The position numbers and the translations under genes are program-made. Positions 26,180 through 35,746 of a DNA stretch of 64,000 nucleotides are shown one piece after another. The DNA comes from Halomontanus rarus. Lineage in GTDB: Archaea; Halobacteriota; Halobacteria; Halobacteriales; Natrialbaceae. Under the pieces are notes generated by a model that ran no database searches, was not told the DNA's origin, and saw nothing but the letters and a program-made list of their open reading frames with translations. Position 1 is the first letter of the stretch. Every line of letters starts with the position of its first letter. The DNA lies in NCBI RefSeq assembly GCF_017357405.1, contig NZ_CP071597.1, positions 1,612,001 through 1,676,000 on the forward strand, written 5' to 3'.

Positions 26180-27988
26180 ATGCCGGACAACGACCCCTAC
26201 GACGACGAGACACCGGAGTACCGACGATCGATCCAGCGGACGACGTCTCGAGGTGCACCTGGGGAGACCACAGGAGACACCACTGGATACGTCCCGGACG
26301 CCGCCGACCGGAGCAGGCGCGCGTTCCTCGCGGCGATGGGCGCCGGTGCTGGCGCGCTGGCTCTCGGCGCTGGATCCGTCGCCGCCGATCATGACGAGAT
26401 TCCCCGCGACTCCGTCGAACTCGGAGATCGAGGAATTTCGACCCCGTGGCTCCACCGCGAGGGCAACGAACTCAAAGACCCCGAGGGGAACACGGTGGTC
26501 CTGCGGGGCGTGAACGTGACAGATCCCGCCAGAGCGGAATCGCTGCAGTGGCGATCGCCGCTGTGGCAGAACATCGAGCACGCGACCGACCCCGACAGGG
26601 ACTGGTACGCTCGGATCATCAGGATCCCCGTCCAGACCGGCGACGTCGCCAACGTCGATCCCGACGACGGGAGCATTCTGGGTTCGCCGACCGACGAAGT
26701 CGACCCCGGCGAGTTCACGCAGGCTCAACTCGAGGCCTACGTCGACGAGTACCTCCGTCCGGCCGTCGACTTCTGTCGGGAGGTCGGCGTCTACTGCATC
26801 GTCGACTACCACCGTCACGACGACCAGAGCGTCGAGTACACCGATCCCGACCTCCACGAGGAGGTGACGATGTTCTGGGAGACCGTGGCACCGGAGTTCG
26901 CCGAGGACTCCCACGTCCTCTACGAGGTGTACAACGAACCGATCGGGCCGTACGCCGGCGAGGGACAGAACGAGGAGTACGACGTCTTCGACCCCGAAGG
27001 CGAGGAGACGTGGTTGCTATGGCGCGAGACGGCCCAGCCGTGGGTCGACACGATCCGCGAACACGCCGCGGACAACGTGATCATCATCGGTTCCCCGCGG
27101 TGGAGCCAGTGGACCTACTGGGCACCGGAACACGAGTTCGAGGGCGAGAACCTCGCGTACGCCGCCCACGTCTACACGCACGAGAACCTGTGGCCGCTCG
27201 ACGAATACTTCGGCGAGCCGTCCGAGCAGGTGCCCGTCTTCCTCTCCGAGTTCGGCTGGACGACCGACTTCAACGCCGACTTCCTCGTCGGGACGCCCGA
27301 AGAACACGGCACGGGGTTCAGGGAGTTCCTAGAGGAGTACGACAGTATCCACTGGCAAGCGTGGTGTTTCGACCCGTTCTGGCAGCCGATCATGTTCGAC
27401 TTCGACGACTCGACCCACGAGTGGGAGCTGCTGGGCGGGGACTATCAGGGCGAGTTCCTCCGGGACTATCTGGCCGAGAAGCGCGACGACGACGTTCCGC
27501 TCGCGTCCGGTGGAACTGAGTCTCCGCCGGCGCCGGCGGAACTGTCGGTGACCCGCTCGAGCGAGACGACGCTGGAACTGTCCTGGACCGCCGTGGACGC
27601 CGCGTCGTCCTACGGAATCTACGTCGACGGCGAGCTCGAGGCGGAGACGAAGGATACTGAAGCGACGGTGACCGTGGATTCGACCGGTGAACTCGAGGTC
27701 GGCGTGACGGCGATCGACGAGGACGGGAACGAATCGAACCCGATTACCCGACCGGTTTCGGACGGCGACGGCCCGCCGACGATCGACGGCTCCGAACCCG
27801 CCGACACTACGGGTGACGGCTTGTACAACGATCTCACCGGTAGCGGAGAGACGACCACGACGGACGTCACCGTCTTCTTCGAGCACGTCGACGAGCCCGC
27901 GGTGACGGAGTACCCACAGTACTACGATTTCGACGGCAACGGGCAGGTCAGCGTCACCGACGTCGTCGCACTGTTCGACTCGCTCTAA
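26180..27988 (+). CDS. Secreted GH5 endoglucanase with Fn3-like domain and dockerin
   Basis: The 602-residue product starts at MPDNDPYDDE and has an unusually long n-region before the Tat motif (RSRRAFLAAMGAGAG, Arg46-Arg47). The GH5 domain spans about residues 80-440, with LRGVNVTDP, DYHRHDD, acid/base Glu253 in YNEP, QPWVDTIREHA and nucleophile Glu357 in SEFGW. An Fn3-like domain (about 448-530) and a dockerin (about 542-602) follow. The dockerin first loop reads DTTGDGLYNDLTGSGE, with Thr and Ser where calcium ligands are usual. It is closest in design to the 33715 protein. A cellulase role is inferred from the family. Confidence 0.92.
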   Translation: MPDNDPYDDETPEYRRSIQRTTSRGAPGETTGDTTGYVPDAADRSRRAFLAAMGAGAGALALGAGSVAADHDEIPRDSVELGDRGISTPWLHREGNELKDPEGNTVVLRGVNVTDPARAESLQWRSPLWQNIEHATDPDRDWYARIIRIPVQTGDVANVDPDDGSILGSPTDEVDPGEFTQAQLEAYVDEYLRPAVDFCREVGVYCIVDYHRHDDQSVEYTDPDLHEEVTMFWETVAPEFAEDSHVLYEVYNEPIGPYAGEGQNEEYDVFDPEGEETWLLWRETAQPWVDTIREHAADNVIIIGSPRWSQWTYWAPEHEFEGENLAYAAHVYTHENLWPLDEYFGEPSEQVPVFLSEFGWTTDFNADFLVGTPEEHGTGFREFLEEYDSIHWQAWCFDPFWQPIMFDFDDSTHEWELLGGDYQGEFLRDYLAEKRDDDVPLASGGTESPPAPAELSVTRSSETTLELSWTAVDAASSYGIYVDGELEAETKDTEATVTVDSTGELEVGVTAIDEDGNESNPITRPVSDGDGPPTIDGSEPADTTGDGLYNDLTGSGETTTTDVTVFFEHVDEPAVTEYPQYYDFDGNGQVSVTDVVALFDSL

Positions 27989-28391
27989 TCGTCTCGAGTC
28001 AGATTCTGAATTATTCCGTTCGAGACGGCGCTCCCGACCGGAACACGCTACGCAAGCGCCGATAGATCGAATCGACCGTCGCCGACACAACAATATTCCA
28101 GATAAAATTTTATTAGTTTTGTTCTGGTATTATGTGTGGGAAAGGCATACCGAGACCCGCGAAACAGGACTGCTCGCGGGTTCGGAATCGACCGAATGAG
28201 AGACCACACGAGACGGTACGACACGATGCAGGCTGGTCGGACGAACGAGCCGAAGAGGGAGCGGTCGAGAGGTGCGGCCGTACCGTCAGAACGGCGGCGG
28301 GTGCGAGCGTGATCAGTACCGACGGTGATGGGGCTCGATACCGGCGAGACGAACGCGGACACGGGGAGAAAGACGGAGACGAACACGGACC
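27989..28391. other. Intergenic region upstream of the cohesin-like/dockerin gene
   Basis: About 400 bp without a recognised gene. It opens with a degenerate copy of the post-dockerin 3' element (CTCGAGTCAGATTCTGAATT, then CCGTTCGAGACGG). The promoter-like GATAAAATTTTATTAG is at 28101-28116, leaving an apparent leader of about 250 nt before the ATG at 28392. Confidence 0.45.
28101..28116 (+). promoter_or_regulatory. Putative promoter element shared with the scaffoldin and first cellulase genes
   Basis: GATAAAATTTTATTAG resembles the strings at 8762 and 11085. It lies about 280 bp before the annotated start at 28392, which would leave an unusually long leader or indicate that the true start or TATA box is elsewhere. 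Confidence 0.35.
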
Positions 28392-30635
28392 ATGAAAGAC
28401 ACAGAACCCGACGAACCGAACGAATCGACACACGACCATACAGCTACTGAAACGGGGAGCGGAACACCCTCGGCGACCTCGCGTCGGGCCGTTCTCGCGG
28501 CCGTCGGTGCCGGAATGGTGGCCGGTTCCGGCGCGTTCGCGACCGGTGCCAGCGGGGCCGAATCGGTACCGACGACCGACAGACGGTACCTCGAGTGCAG
28601 TCGGCCGACGATCAATCACGGGGCGTTCCCGGAGGCCGTCCAGGCGGAGTTCGACGAGGCGCTCGAGTCCGGCCGGTACGAATCCGACCGACCGCCGCGA
28701 GTGCTCGAGACGATGGATATCGAGGAATCACACGTCCGTATCGATGGAACCGTCTACACGCCGGTGGTCGACGAGACCGGCGGCGGAGCGTACGTGCTCA
28801 CCCTCGAAGAGGAGCCGAATCCGACGCTCAGCGAGCCGCGGACGCTCGATATTCGGAACCGGAGCGCGGAGTCGCGGACGCTGACGGTGCGTGTCGAGGC
28901 GCCAGGCGGGAACGAAGCGGAAGACGAGGAATCCGAACCCGAGGTGCTGTACGATGGTCCGGTCGAAATCGACGCCGGCGAGGAGCGAACGGTCTGGGGA
29001 ACGAACGTGATCGGCACCTACGACCTAAGGATCGAAACCGAAGACGGGGAGCGCGTCGAGGACGGCTTTTACGTCACCGAAGGTGGCTTCACCAGCGTCG
29101 AGATCGGCGAAGACGGTGACGTGGGAGTCGCCCAGGCCGTGGCCGGTCTCGCGCGGTGCGAGTTCGACCCCGAGGCGTACTCCTCGCCCTGGGTCGAACT
29201 CGAACTCGGGGTCGAGAGCGAGAGCGAGCACCTCGAACCGGGCGAGCGGACGACGGCTGAGCTCCTCCTGACGTACACGACCGAGGGGGTAAGCGAGTAC
29301 GACCTCGAGGTGACCGTCGACGACACGGACGTCCTCCGAATCGCGGACGTCCAGTACGACGAAGCGTTCGACGCGGGCGACTCGCCGGAGATCGCAGCGG
29401 ACGGGTCGGCGGCGACGCTCCAAGCCGTCGACACGACCGCGGCCGTCCCGTCTGCGACGCGGTTCGTCCCGCTGGCGTCGATCGAACTCGAGGCCACGGA
29501 CGAGATGGCCGCCGTCGACGACGGAGAAGAGCTCACGACGAGAGTCGCCGTCACGGTCGAGTCGGTGATCGACGACGACGGGTCGACCGTCGACGCGAGC
29601 GGCGATACCGACCCGGTCACGGTCGCCCGTTCCCCGGAGTGGGGGACAGGGATCGACCGGTACGCGTACTCGCGTGACAGCCGAGGGATTGTCCAGCGTG
29701 AACGCGACGCGCCCCTGGTGACGATCGGAAACGACGCCGTGGTCGTCCACGGCTCGTCGACCATGGGCCCGAGCGCCTGTAGCGGCGAGGAACTCGTGGA
29801 ACTCGCCGTCGACGATGCGGACGGCGCGCTGGCGGCGACCGTCTCCGGGCCGAACGATCCCGACTACGAGTTCGGTGCGTGTACGGACGACGTCGCAGCC
29901 GTCTCCTACGAACTGATCGCGACCCTCGAGGAGGGATCGGACGCCGTGGAAACCGTTCGCCTGACGGAACGGGCCTACGCGCGAACCGGCACCAGTGTGG
30001 TCGCTCGCGACGACGCTCGACCGGCCGTTCGCGGCGTCGACGACTACGAGTTCTCCCTCGTCGACCGCGAGTTCAGAGATCCCGAGGACGCCGACCACGA
30101 CCCCGAGGTGACACTCGAGGGCGGAACGGTCGTCGTCGCCGGCACGATCGAGCTGTCGACGATCGGCTGTGAGACCCTCGAGCCGGCGCTGATCGCCTAC
30201 GACGAGACGTGGGGACGGCTCGTCGTCGAGGTGACGGATACGCGACTCGAGATGGACCCGGGGGAGACCTGTCCGGCCGCAGCCGGGTTCCAGGGCTACG
30301 AGCTTCGCGTTCCGATCGGAACCGACGTCGAGTCCCTCCGACGCGTCAGTGCGGTCGAACCGACCGTCGACGGGACCCGACTCGTCTCCGTGGACGGCCA
30401 CGAACTGGAACCGGGCGAGGGGATCGAACTGAACGGCCATACCCCGCAGGATTTGAACGGTGACGGCCTGTATCGTGACGTCGACGGGAACGGCGAACTG
30501 GGAACCAACGACGTGGTTACCCTCTTCGATCATCTCGAACACGAAGCGGTGACGGAGAACCCGGAAGCGTTCGACTTCGCAGGCACAGGCGAGGTCACGA
30601 CGACCGATGTCGTCGAACTGTTCGAGTCGCTGTAA
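28392..30635 (+). CDS. Secreted protein with cohesin-like module and divergent dockerin, no recognised enzyme domain
   Basis: The 747-residue product has a Tat signal (TSRRAVLAAVGAGM, Arg31-Arg32). Residues about 60-245 form an all-beta region I do not recognise. Residues about 267-413 look like a divergent cohesin: VELELGVES, EPGERTTAELLLTYTTEGVS, YDLEVTVDDTDVLRIADVQY and GSAATLQAVDTT follow the cohesin strand order. Residues about 415-670 are another unassigned beta-rich region with paired cysteines. The C-terminus (about 685-747) is a dockerin with good calcium loops (DLNGDGLYRDVDGNGE) but its second repeat is unusual (DFAGTGE). Having both interaction modules, it could be an adaptor, or the cohesin-like part may be structural. 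No catalytic motif is visible. Confidence 0.75.
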   Translation: MKDTEPDEPNESTHDHTATETGSGTPSATSRRAVLAAVGAGMVAGSGAFATGASGAESVPTTDRRYLECSRPTINHGAFPEAVQAEFDEALESGRYESDRPPRVLETMDIEESHVRIDGTVYTPVVDETGGGAYVLTLEEEPNPTLSEPRTLDIRNRSAESRTLTVRVEAPGGNEAEDEESEPEVLYDGPVEIDAGEERTVWGTNVIGTYDLRIETEDGERVEDGFYVTEGGFTSVEIGEDGDVGVAQAVAGLARCEFDPEAYSSPWVELELGVESESEHLEPGERTTAELLLTYTTEGVSEYDLEVTVDDTDVLRIADVQYDEAFDAGDSPEIAADGSAATLQAVDTTAAVPSATRFVPLASIELEATDEMAAVDDGEELTTRVAVTVESVIDDDGSTVDASGDTDPVTVARSPEWGTGIDRYAYSRDSRGIVQRERDAPLVTIGNDAVVVHGSSTMGPSACSGEELVELAVDDADGALAATVSGPNDPDYEFGACTDDVAAVSYELIATLEEGSDAVETVRLTERAYARTGTSVVARDDARPAVRGVDDYEFSLVDREFRDPEDADHDPEVTLEGGTVVVAGTIELSTIGCETLEPALIAYDETWGRLVVEVTDTRLEMDPGETCPAAAGFQGYELRVPIGTDVESLRRVSAVEPTVDGTRLVSVDGHELEPGEGIELNGHTPQDLNGDGLYRDVDGNGELGTNDVVTLFDHLEHEAVTENPEAFDFAGTGEVTTTDVVELFESL

Positions 30636-30744
30636 GCGGCGCCCGTCCACGAACGACGGCGTCGAGTCGGTCACGTCGAACTGCGCTGCAGACTGAAGTC
30701 GAGACGGGTCGACCGGAATCACGAACGACACGAACACACCACAC

Positions 30745-33495
30745 ATGACGGACGGACAGACAGATGATACAGATGAGAGATCGAACGACGAATCGACCAG
30801 AGATACGGATACGGAAGCGGACGCGGACGTGGACGTGAACGGGATGACGCGAGCGCTCTCGCGTCGAAACTACTGTACGGCCGTGAGCACCGCCATGGCG
30901 GGGGTCGGATTCGGGCTCACCGGTAGCACTCGAGGGGCCGCAGCGACGCCGACGGTCGGAAACGGCGGCTATCACGACTCGCCGCCGGCGGGAGCCGACA
31001 CGCACGGCTACGGTCGCCACACGACGGCGGCCTTCGGCGATCGGCCGGTGCCGACCAACGACTGGTACTCGACGGTTCCACTAACCGCGTTCAACGACGA
31101 GGACCGGATCGTCGCCCACCCGCTCGTCTTTCAGACGCGGGAGAACGGGTTGCTGGTCGGCCACCCGACGACGTGGACGACGAACTTCGACCGCGACGAA
31201 CTGGTCGGCGACGCCTCGATGGACGCCGAGCCCGACCTGCGGATCGGGCACGCGAACGCTGGCGGTTTCGCCGAGGCTGCCCTCGACGACCACGGCGACT
31301 GGTGCGCGAGCATCCTGTGGGGCGAGGGGACGGCCACGACGCTCAGGGCGACGATCGTACAGGGCTCGCCGTTCGTCTTCTGCGAGGTCGACGGCGGCGG
31401 CGCGGAACTCGAGTTCGAGGCCGCACCCACCGTGTGGGCGGATCGCGGGACCGTCCTCGGCGTCACGGTCCGCGAAACCGACTACGGTCTGTTCGCACCC
31501 GACGGCCGGCCGTGGAGCGGCGTCGGGTCGAGGACCCTCACGACCGACGGTGACTACTGTACGCTCGCGGTGCTTCCCTCGAGTGACCGCCCGCGGGAAA
31601 CCGTCCTCGAGGCGTTCGAAGGATACGCGTACAACGTCGTCACCGACACGCGGATAGATTGGACGTACGACCAGTCTACCGCCGAGGTCACCACGACCTT
31701 TCGCTTCGAGACCGCGTCGCTACCCGAGAGTTCGACGACCGGGACGATCGCGGCACTGTATCCCCATCAGTGGAAGTACAGCGACGCGACGAGTAGGGAC
31801 GGAAGCGAGGGTGAGAACGGAGATGAAGACGGAGACGGAGACAGAGACGAAGACGAGGGCAGTGTCGGGGCGCTCGAGGGGACCTATCCCTCCGCGCGCG
31901 GGGAGATGCGACTGACCGCCGGCGAGTCGTTCGCCGTGACCGACGAGTTCCGCGGAATCCTTCCCACCCTCCCCGACGTCGGCGGTTACGACGCGGACGA
32001 ACTCGCGGGCTTCTTCGAGGACGTCGACGAATCGGTCGGCGGCGGCGTCGTCCAGGACACCTACCGGTTCGGCAAGGACGTCGCCACCCGGCTCGCCAAA
32101 ACCGCCGCGGTCGCCGACCAGGTCGGAATGGAGGGAGAGCGAGATCGGCTGCTCGAGCGCGTCCGCGAGGGGCTCGAGGAGTGGTTCACGCCGAGCGATC
32201 GAGCCACGTTCTACTACGACGACTCGCTGGGCGTACTACAGGGTGTCCCGGGGAGCCACGGTTCGGTAACGGAGCTCAACGATCACCATTTCCACTTCGG
32301 ACACTACGTGAAGGCGGCGGCAGCGATCGCCCGATACGATCCCGAGTGGGCCGCCGAAAGTGAGTGGGGCGGGATGGTCGAGGAGCTGATCTGTGACTAC
32401 GCGAACCCCAACCGCGACGACGGTCGGTATCCGTTCAATCGGAACTTCAGCGTCTACGCGGGTCACTCGTGGGCCCACGGCTCCGGGGCGTTCGCGCTGG
32501 GGAACAATCAGGAGTCCTCGTCGGAGGCACTGACGGCCTACGCCGCGATGATCGAGTGGGGCGAGTACACTGACAACGACGGGATCCGGGACTTCGGAAT
32601 CGTCCTGTACACGACCCACATCCGGGCGATCCAGGAGTACTGGTTCGACCGGGACGACGAGAACCAGCCCGACGGCTGGGCGGTCGACTTCGCCGGTATC
32701 GTCTGGGGGAACGGCTACGCGTTCTCGACGTGGTGGACGACCGACACGGAGGCGATCTTCGGGATCAACGTGTTGCCGGTCGACGGCCACTCGCTGTATC
32801 TGGGCTGGGACGAGGCCCTCGCTAACAGGACCTTCGAACAACTCGTCGCGTACAACGAGACCGGCGACACCTTCGAATACTGGCCGGACGTTCACTGGCT
32901 GTACCGGTCGTTCTCGGACAGTGAGGACGCCCTCGAGCGTTTCGAGGCCCGCAAAGACACGTATCAGCCCGAAGACGCGCAGGAACGCGCTCACACCTAC
33001 TACTGGTTGTCCACCATCGACGAACTGGGATCGCCGGACCCGTCGGTGACGGCGGATACGCCGCTGTACGCGGTTTTCGAGGGCGGAGATGGAGGCGGAG
33101 GCGAGGGAAACGGAGACGGAGACAGAAACGGAAACGGAAACGGAGGTGCCGAGCACACGTACGTCGCGTACAACGCCGACGACACCTCGACGACGGTCAC
33201 CTTCTCCGACGGCACCGAACTCGCCGTCCCCGCGAACGCGATGGCGACCAGTCGGGACGAGGCCTCGAGTCCGAACGAACCACCGGCGATCGACGGCTCC
33301 GAACCTGCGGATACGACCGGCGACGGGTTGTACAACGATCTCACCGGGAGCGGGCAGACGACGACGTCCGACGTGACCGTGTTCTTCGAGCACGTCGACG
33401 ACCCCGTTGTCACGGAGTATCCGGAATACTACGACTTCGACGGCAACGGTCAGGTAACGGTTATCGACGTCGTCGACCTGTTCGACAGCCTCTGA
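30745..33495 (+). CDS. GH81 endo-beta-1,3-glucanase with dockerin
   Basis: This 916-residue protein has a Tat-like signal (LSRRNYCTAVSTAMAG, Arg40-Arg41) after an acidic n-region. The GH81 catalytic region (about residues 80-765) is recognised from PVPTNDWYSTVPLTAF, YPHQWKY, NDHHFHFGHYVKAAA, YAGHSWAHGSGAF and NQESSSEA. Glu590 and Glu594 in the last motif and the Asp of DHHFHFG are the conserved acidic residues of the family. It should cleave laminarin-like or fungal/algal beta-1,3-glucans. A loop at about 352-376 is a run of acidic and Gly residues, a haloarchaeal-style insertion. A Gly/Asn linker and short beta segment precede the dockerin (about 853-916). Confidence 0.93.
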   Translation: MTDGQTDDTDERSNDESTRDTDTEADADVDVNGMTRALSRRNYCTAVSTAMAGVGFGLTGSTRGAAATPTVGNGGYHDSPPAGADTHGYGRHTTAAFGDRPVPTNDWYSTVPLTAFNDEDRIVAHPLVFQTRENGLLVGHPTTWTTNFDRDELVGDASMDAEPDLRIGHANAGGFAEAALDDHGDWCASILWGEGTATTLRATIVQGSPFVFCEVDGGGAELEFEAAPTVWADRGTVLGVTVRETDYGLFAPDGRPWSGVGSRTLTTDGDYCTLAVLPSSDRPRETVLEAFEGYAYNVVTDTRIDWTYDQSTAEVTTTFRFETASLPESSTTGTIAALYPHQWKYSDATSRDGSEGENGDEDGDGDRDEDEGSVGALEGTYPSARGEMRLTAGESFAVTDEFRGILPTLPDVGGYDADELAGFFEDVDESVGGGVVQDTYRFGKDVATRLAKTAAVADQVGMEGERDRLLERVREGLEEWFTPSDRATFYYDDSLGVLQGVPGSHGSVTELNDHHFHFGHYVKAAAAIARYDPEWAAESEWGGMVEELICDYANPNRDDGRYPFNRNFSVYAGHSWAHGSGAFALGNNQESSSEALTAYAAMIEWGEYTDNDGIRDFGIVLYTTHIRAIQEYWFDRDDENQPDGWAVDFAGIVWGNGYAFSTWWTTDTEAIFGINVLPVDGHSLYLGWDEALANRTFEQLVAYNETGDTFEYWPDVHWLYRSFSDSEDALERFEARKDTYQPEDAQERAHTYYWLSTIDELGSPDPSVTADTPLYAVFEGGDGGGGEGNGDGDRNGNGNGGAEHTYVAYNADDTSTTVTFSDGTELAVPANAMATSRDEASSPNEPPAIDGSEPADTTGDGLYNDLTGSGQTTTSDVTVFFEHVDDPVVTEYPEYYDFDGNGQVTVIDVVDLFDSL

Positions 33496-33714
33496 TGCGC
33501 TCTCGCTCGAGCCAGCGACCCAACGGTTCGTCCCGTTCGAACGTCCGGACGGTGCTCGAGCACGAATACCGAATCCACACGCCCCTATTTTCGACCCGGT
33601 ACAGGCATGATTTCTGCCGAGTCTAGAAAGGTTTAATCGTGTTCAGTGTAGATTGTGAACGTATCACGTCCACGAGCGCGTGAGGTAACCGATAGAAGCG
33701 TGCGAGACCACACC
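33496..33714. other. Intergenic region before the 33715 GH5 gene, with shared motif
   Basis: The first bases (GCTCTCGCTCGAGCCAGCGA, then CCCGTTCGAACG) are a variant of the post-dockerin element; nearly the same start follows the genes ending at 37216 and 38123. 'aggtttaatcg' near 33629-33639 is a TATA candidate, and GTGTAGATTGTGAACG (33646-33661) is the second copy of the motif described at 26038. Confidence 0.4.
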
Positions 33715-35481
33715 ATGAGTGACGACAGCACACCAGACGAGACGGACGAACGGCCGCGAAATCGATCGGACGGACAGGATCGGGAAGTGAGCACTCGAGA
33801 AGACGGCGACGCCGGACGAACGCGAGGACGCGACACCGATGCGTGGACGCGGCGAAACTTCGTGAAGGCGGCGGGTGTCGGCGCGGCCACGGCCGGACTG
33901 TCGGCGGCGTTCGCCGGCAGTGCGGCCGCCGGCGAGAACATGCCGACGCCGTGGCTCCACGTCGACGGCAACCTCGTGAAGGACCCCGAGGGCAACGAGG
34001 TCGTTCTTCGCGGGGTCAACGTCGTCGACGCGTGGCGGGCGAACCGGGACGCCCCCTACTACAAGATGTTCATCGAAGACTACGTCGACCTCGCGACGAA
34101 CGAGGACGAAGGGTGGTACTCCCGGCTCATCCGCCTCCCCATGCAGCCCCAGGACATCGGGAAACACGGCTCCGGCGCAGTCGATCCGGTCGCCTTCAGC
34201 GAAGACGAGTTACTCACCTACCTCGAGGAGCACGTCGATCCGGCGGTCGAGAAGGCGAGGGAGAAAGGCGCGTACATTATCCTCGACTACCACCGCCACT
34301 ATCAGGAGGGCCCTCGCTGGGACTCGCCGGAACTCGACGAGGAGATCCGGCTGTTCTGGAATACCGTCGCGCCGCGGTACAACGACCGGTCGCACGTCCT
34401 CTTCGAACTGTACAACGAACCGACGACGCCGTACGCCGGTCAGGAGTGGGGCTCGGACATCGACATCCGAGACCCGGAGGGCGAAGAGACCTGGCTGGAC
34501 TGGCGCGAGACAGCCCAACCGTGGGTCGACCTGATTCGCGAGCACGCCGAAGACAACCTGATCCTCATCGGCTCGCCCAGCTGGTCACAGTGGACCTACT
34601 GGGCGGACGAACACGAGTTCGAGGGCGAGAACCTCGCCTACACCGGCCACGTCTACACTCAGGAGAACCTCAGACCGCTCGGCGAGTACTTCGGGAAACC
34701 CTCGGAGAACGTGCCGGTGTTCATGACCGAGTTCGGCTTCGGCGGCCCCGAGCCGTACCTTCAGGGGACCCGGGAGGTCCACGGCCAGCAGTTTACCGAC
34801 CTCTACGAGGAGTACGACACCATGCACTGGACGGCGTGGTGTTTCGACTTCGACTGGGAGCCCTCGATGCTCGACCGGGACTACGAGATCAAAAACGAGT
34901 GGGGCCAGTGGGTCCAAGACCACCTCGAGCAGTGGGCCGACGACGACCTGCCCCAGGTCGAGAGCGAGTCGCCGCCGGGGAACGGTGAGGACGATCCGGA
35001 ACCACCGACGTCACCAGCCGACCAGTGGGTCAACGAGGCCACCGAAACGTCGATCGAGATGGGCTGGGAGGCCGTCGACGGAGCCGACGGCTACCGCGTC
35101 TATCTCGACGGGAGCCTCGAGACGGAGACCACAGCGACGACGGCGACGGTCGAGGGCCTCGAGGCCGACACGAGCTACGAGATCGGGCTCTCGGCGGTCG
35201 CCGACGGCGAGGAGTCCGACGTGGTGACGACGACGGTCAGTACGCTTGCGGCGGACGGTGACGGGCCGCCGGCGATCGACGGGACCCAGCCTGCCGACAC
35301 CACCGGTGACGGACTGTACAACGACTTTACGGACAGTGGCTCGACGACGACGACCGACGTGACCGTCTTCTTCGAGCACGTCGACGAGCCCGCAGTGGCG
35401 GAGTACCCCGAGTACTACGACTTCGACGGCAACGAACAGGTCAGCGTCACCGACGTCGTCCGGTTGTTCGAGTCGCTCTGA
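33715..35481 (+). CDS. Secreted GH5 endoglucanase with Fn3 and dockerin
   Basis: The 588-residue protein starts at MSDDSTPDET and has a Tat motif WTRRNFVK (Arg46-Arg47) after a long charged n-region. The GH5 domain (about residues 75-420) shows PTPWLHVDGNLVKDPEGNE, LRGVNVVDAW and DYHRHYQ. Acid/base is Glu235 in YNEP and nucleophile Glu339 in TEFGFGG; most relatives here have EFGW. One Fn3 domain (about 430-515, with ADTSYEIGLSAVADGEES) leads into the dockerin (about 527-588, DTTGDGLYNDFTDSGS and DFDGNEQ). The Gly-to-Glu change in the second calcium loop (GNEQ, usually GNGQ) is seen only in this copy. Confidence 0.92.
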   Translation: MSDDSTPDETDERPRNRSDGQDREVSTREDGDAGRTRGRDTDAWTRRNFVKAAGVGAATAGLSAAFAGSAAAGENMPTPWLHVDGNLVKDPEGNEVVLRGVNVVDAWRANRDAPYYKMFIEDYVDLATNEDEGWYSRLIRLPMQPQDIGKHGSGAVDPVAFSEDELLTYLEEHVDPAVEKAREKGAYIILDYHRHYQEGPRWDSPELDEEIRLFWNTVAPRYNDRSHVLFELYNEPTTPYAGQEWGSDIDIRDPEGEETWLDWRETAQPWVDLIREHAEDNLILIGSPSWSQWTYWADEHEFEGENLAYTGHVYTQENLRPLGEYFGKPSENVPVFMTEFGFGGPEPYLQGTREVHGQQFTDLYEEYDTMHWTAWCFDFDWEPSMLDRDYEIKNEWGQWVQDHLEQWADDDLPQVESESPPGNGEDDPEPPTSPADQWVNEATETSIEMGWEAVDGADGYRVYLDGSLETETTATTATVEGLEADTSYEIGLSAVADGEESDVVTTTVSTLAADGDGPPAIDGTQPADTTGDGLYNDFTDSGSTTTTDVTVFFEHVDEPAVAEYPEYYDFDGNEQVSVTDVVRLFESL

Positions 35482-35746
35482 GAGACTCGAGTCGACGACT
35501 CGATTGCGTCGTTCGAGTGTTCTCGACCGAAAGTGAGGTGAGGACTCGACGTTCGTCCTCGAGAAGCACGCTATCGTGTGGTGACATCGACGATCACCAT
35601 AGCCGATACCGGACGGCGAATCACTCGATGGCGACCGCGTGCGGTGATCACGTCCGGTGTGAATTGTGATCGGGTATAAAATGAGTTCAAATGATACTCG
35701 AGTGAGGAAAATATTCATTATTCATTGGTCTAAAATATATTTCGTC

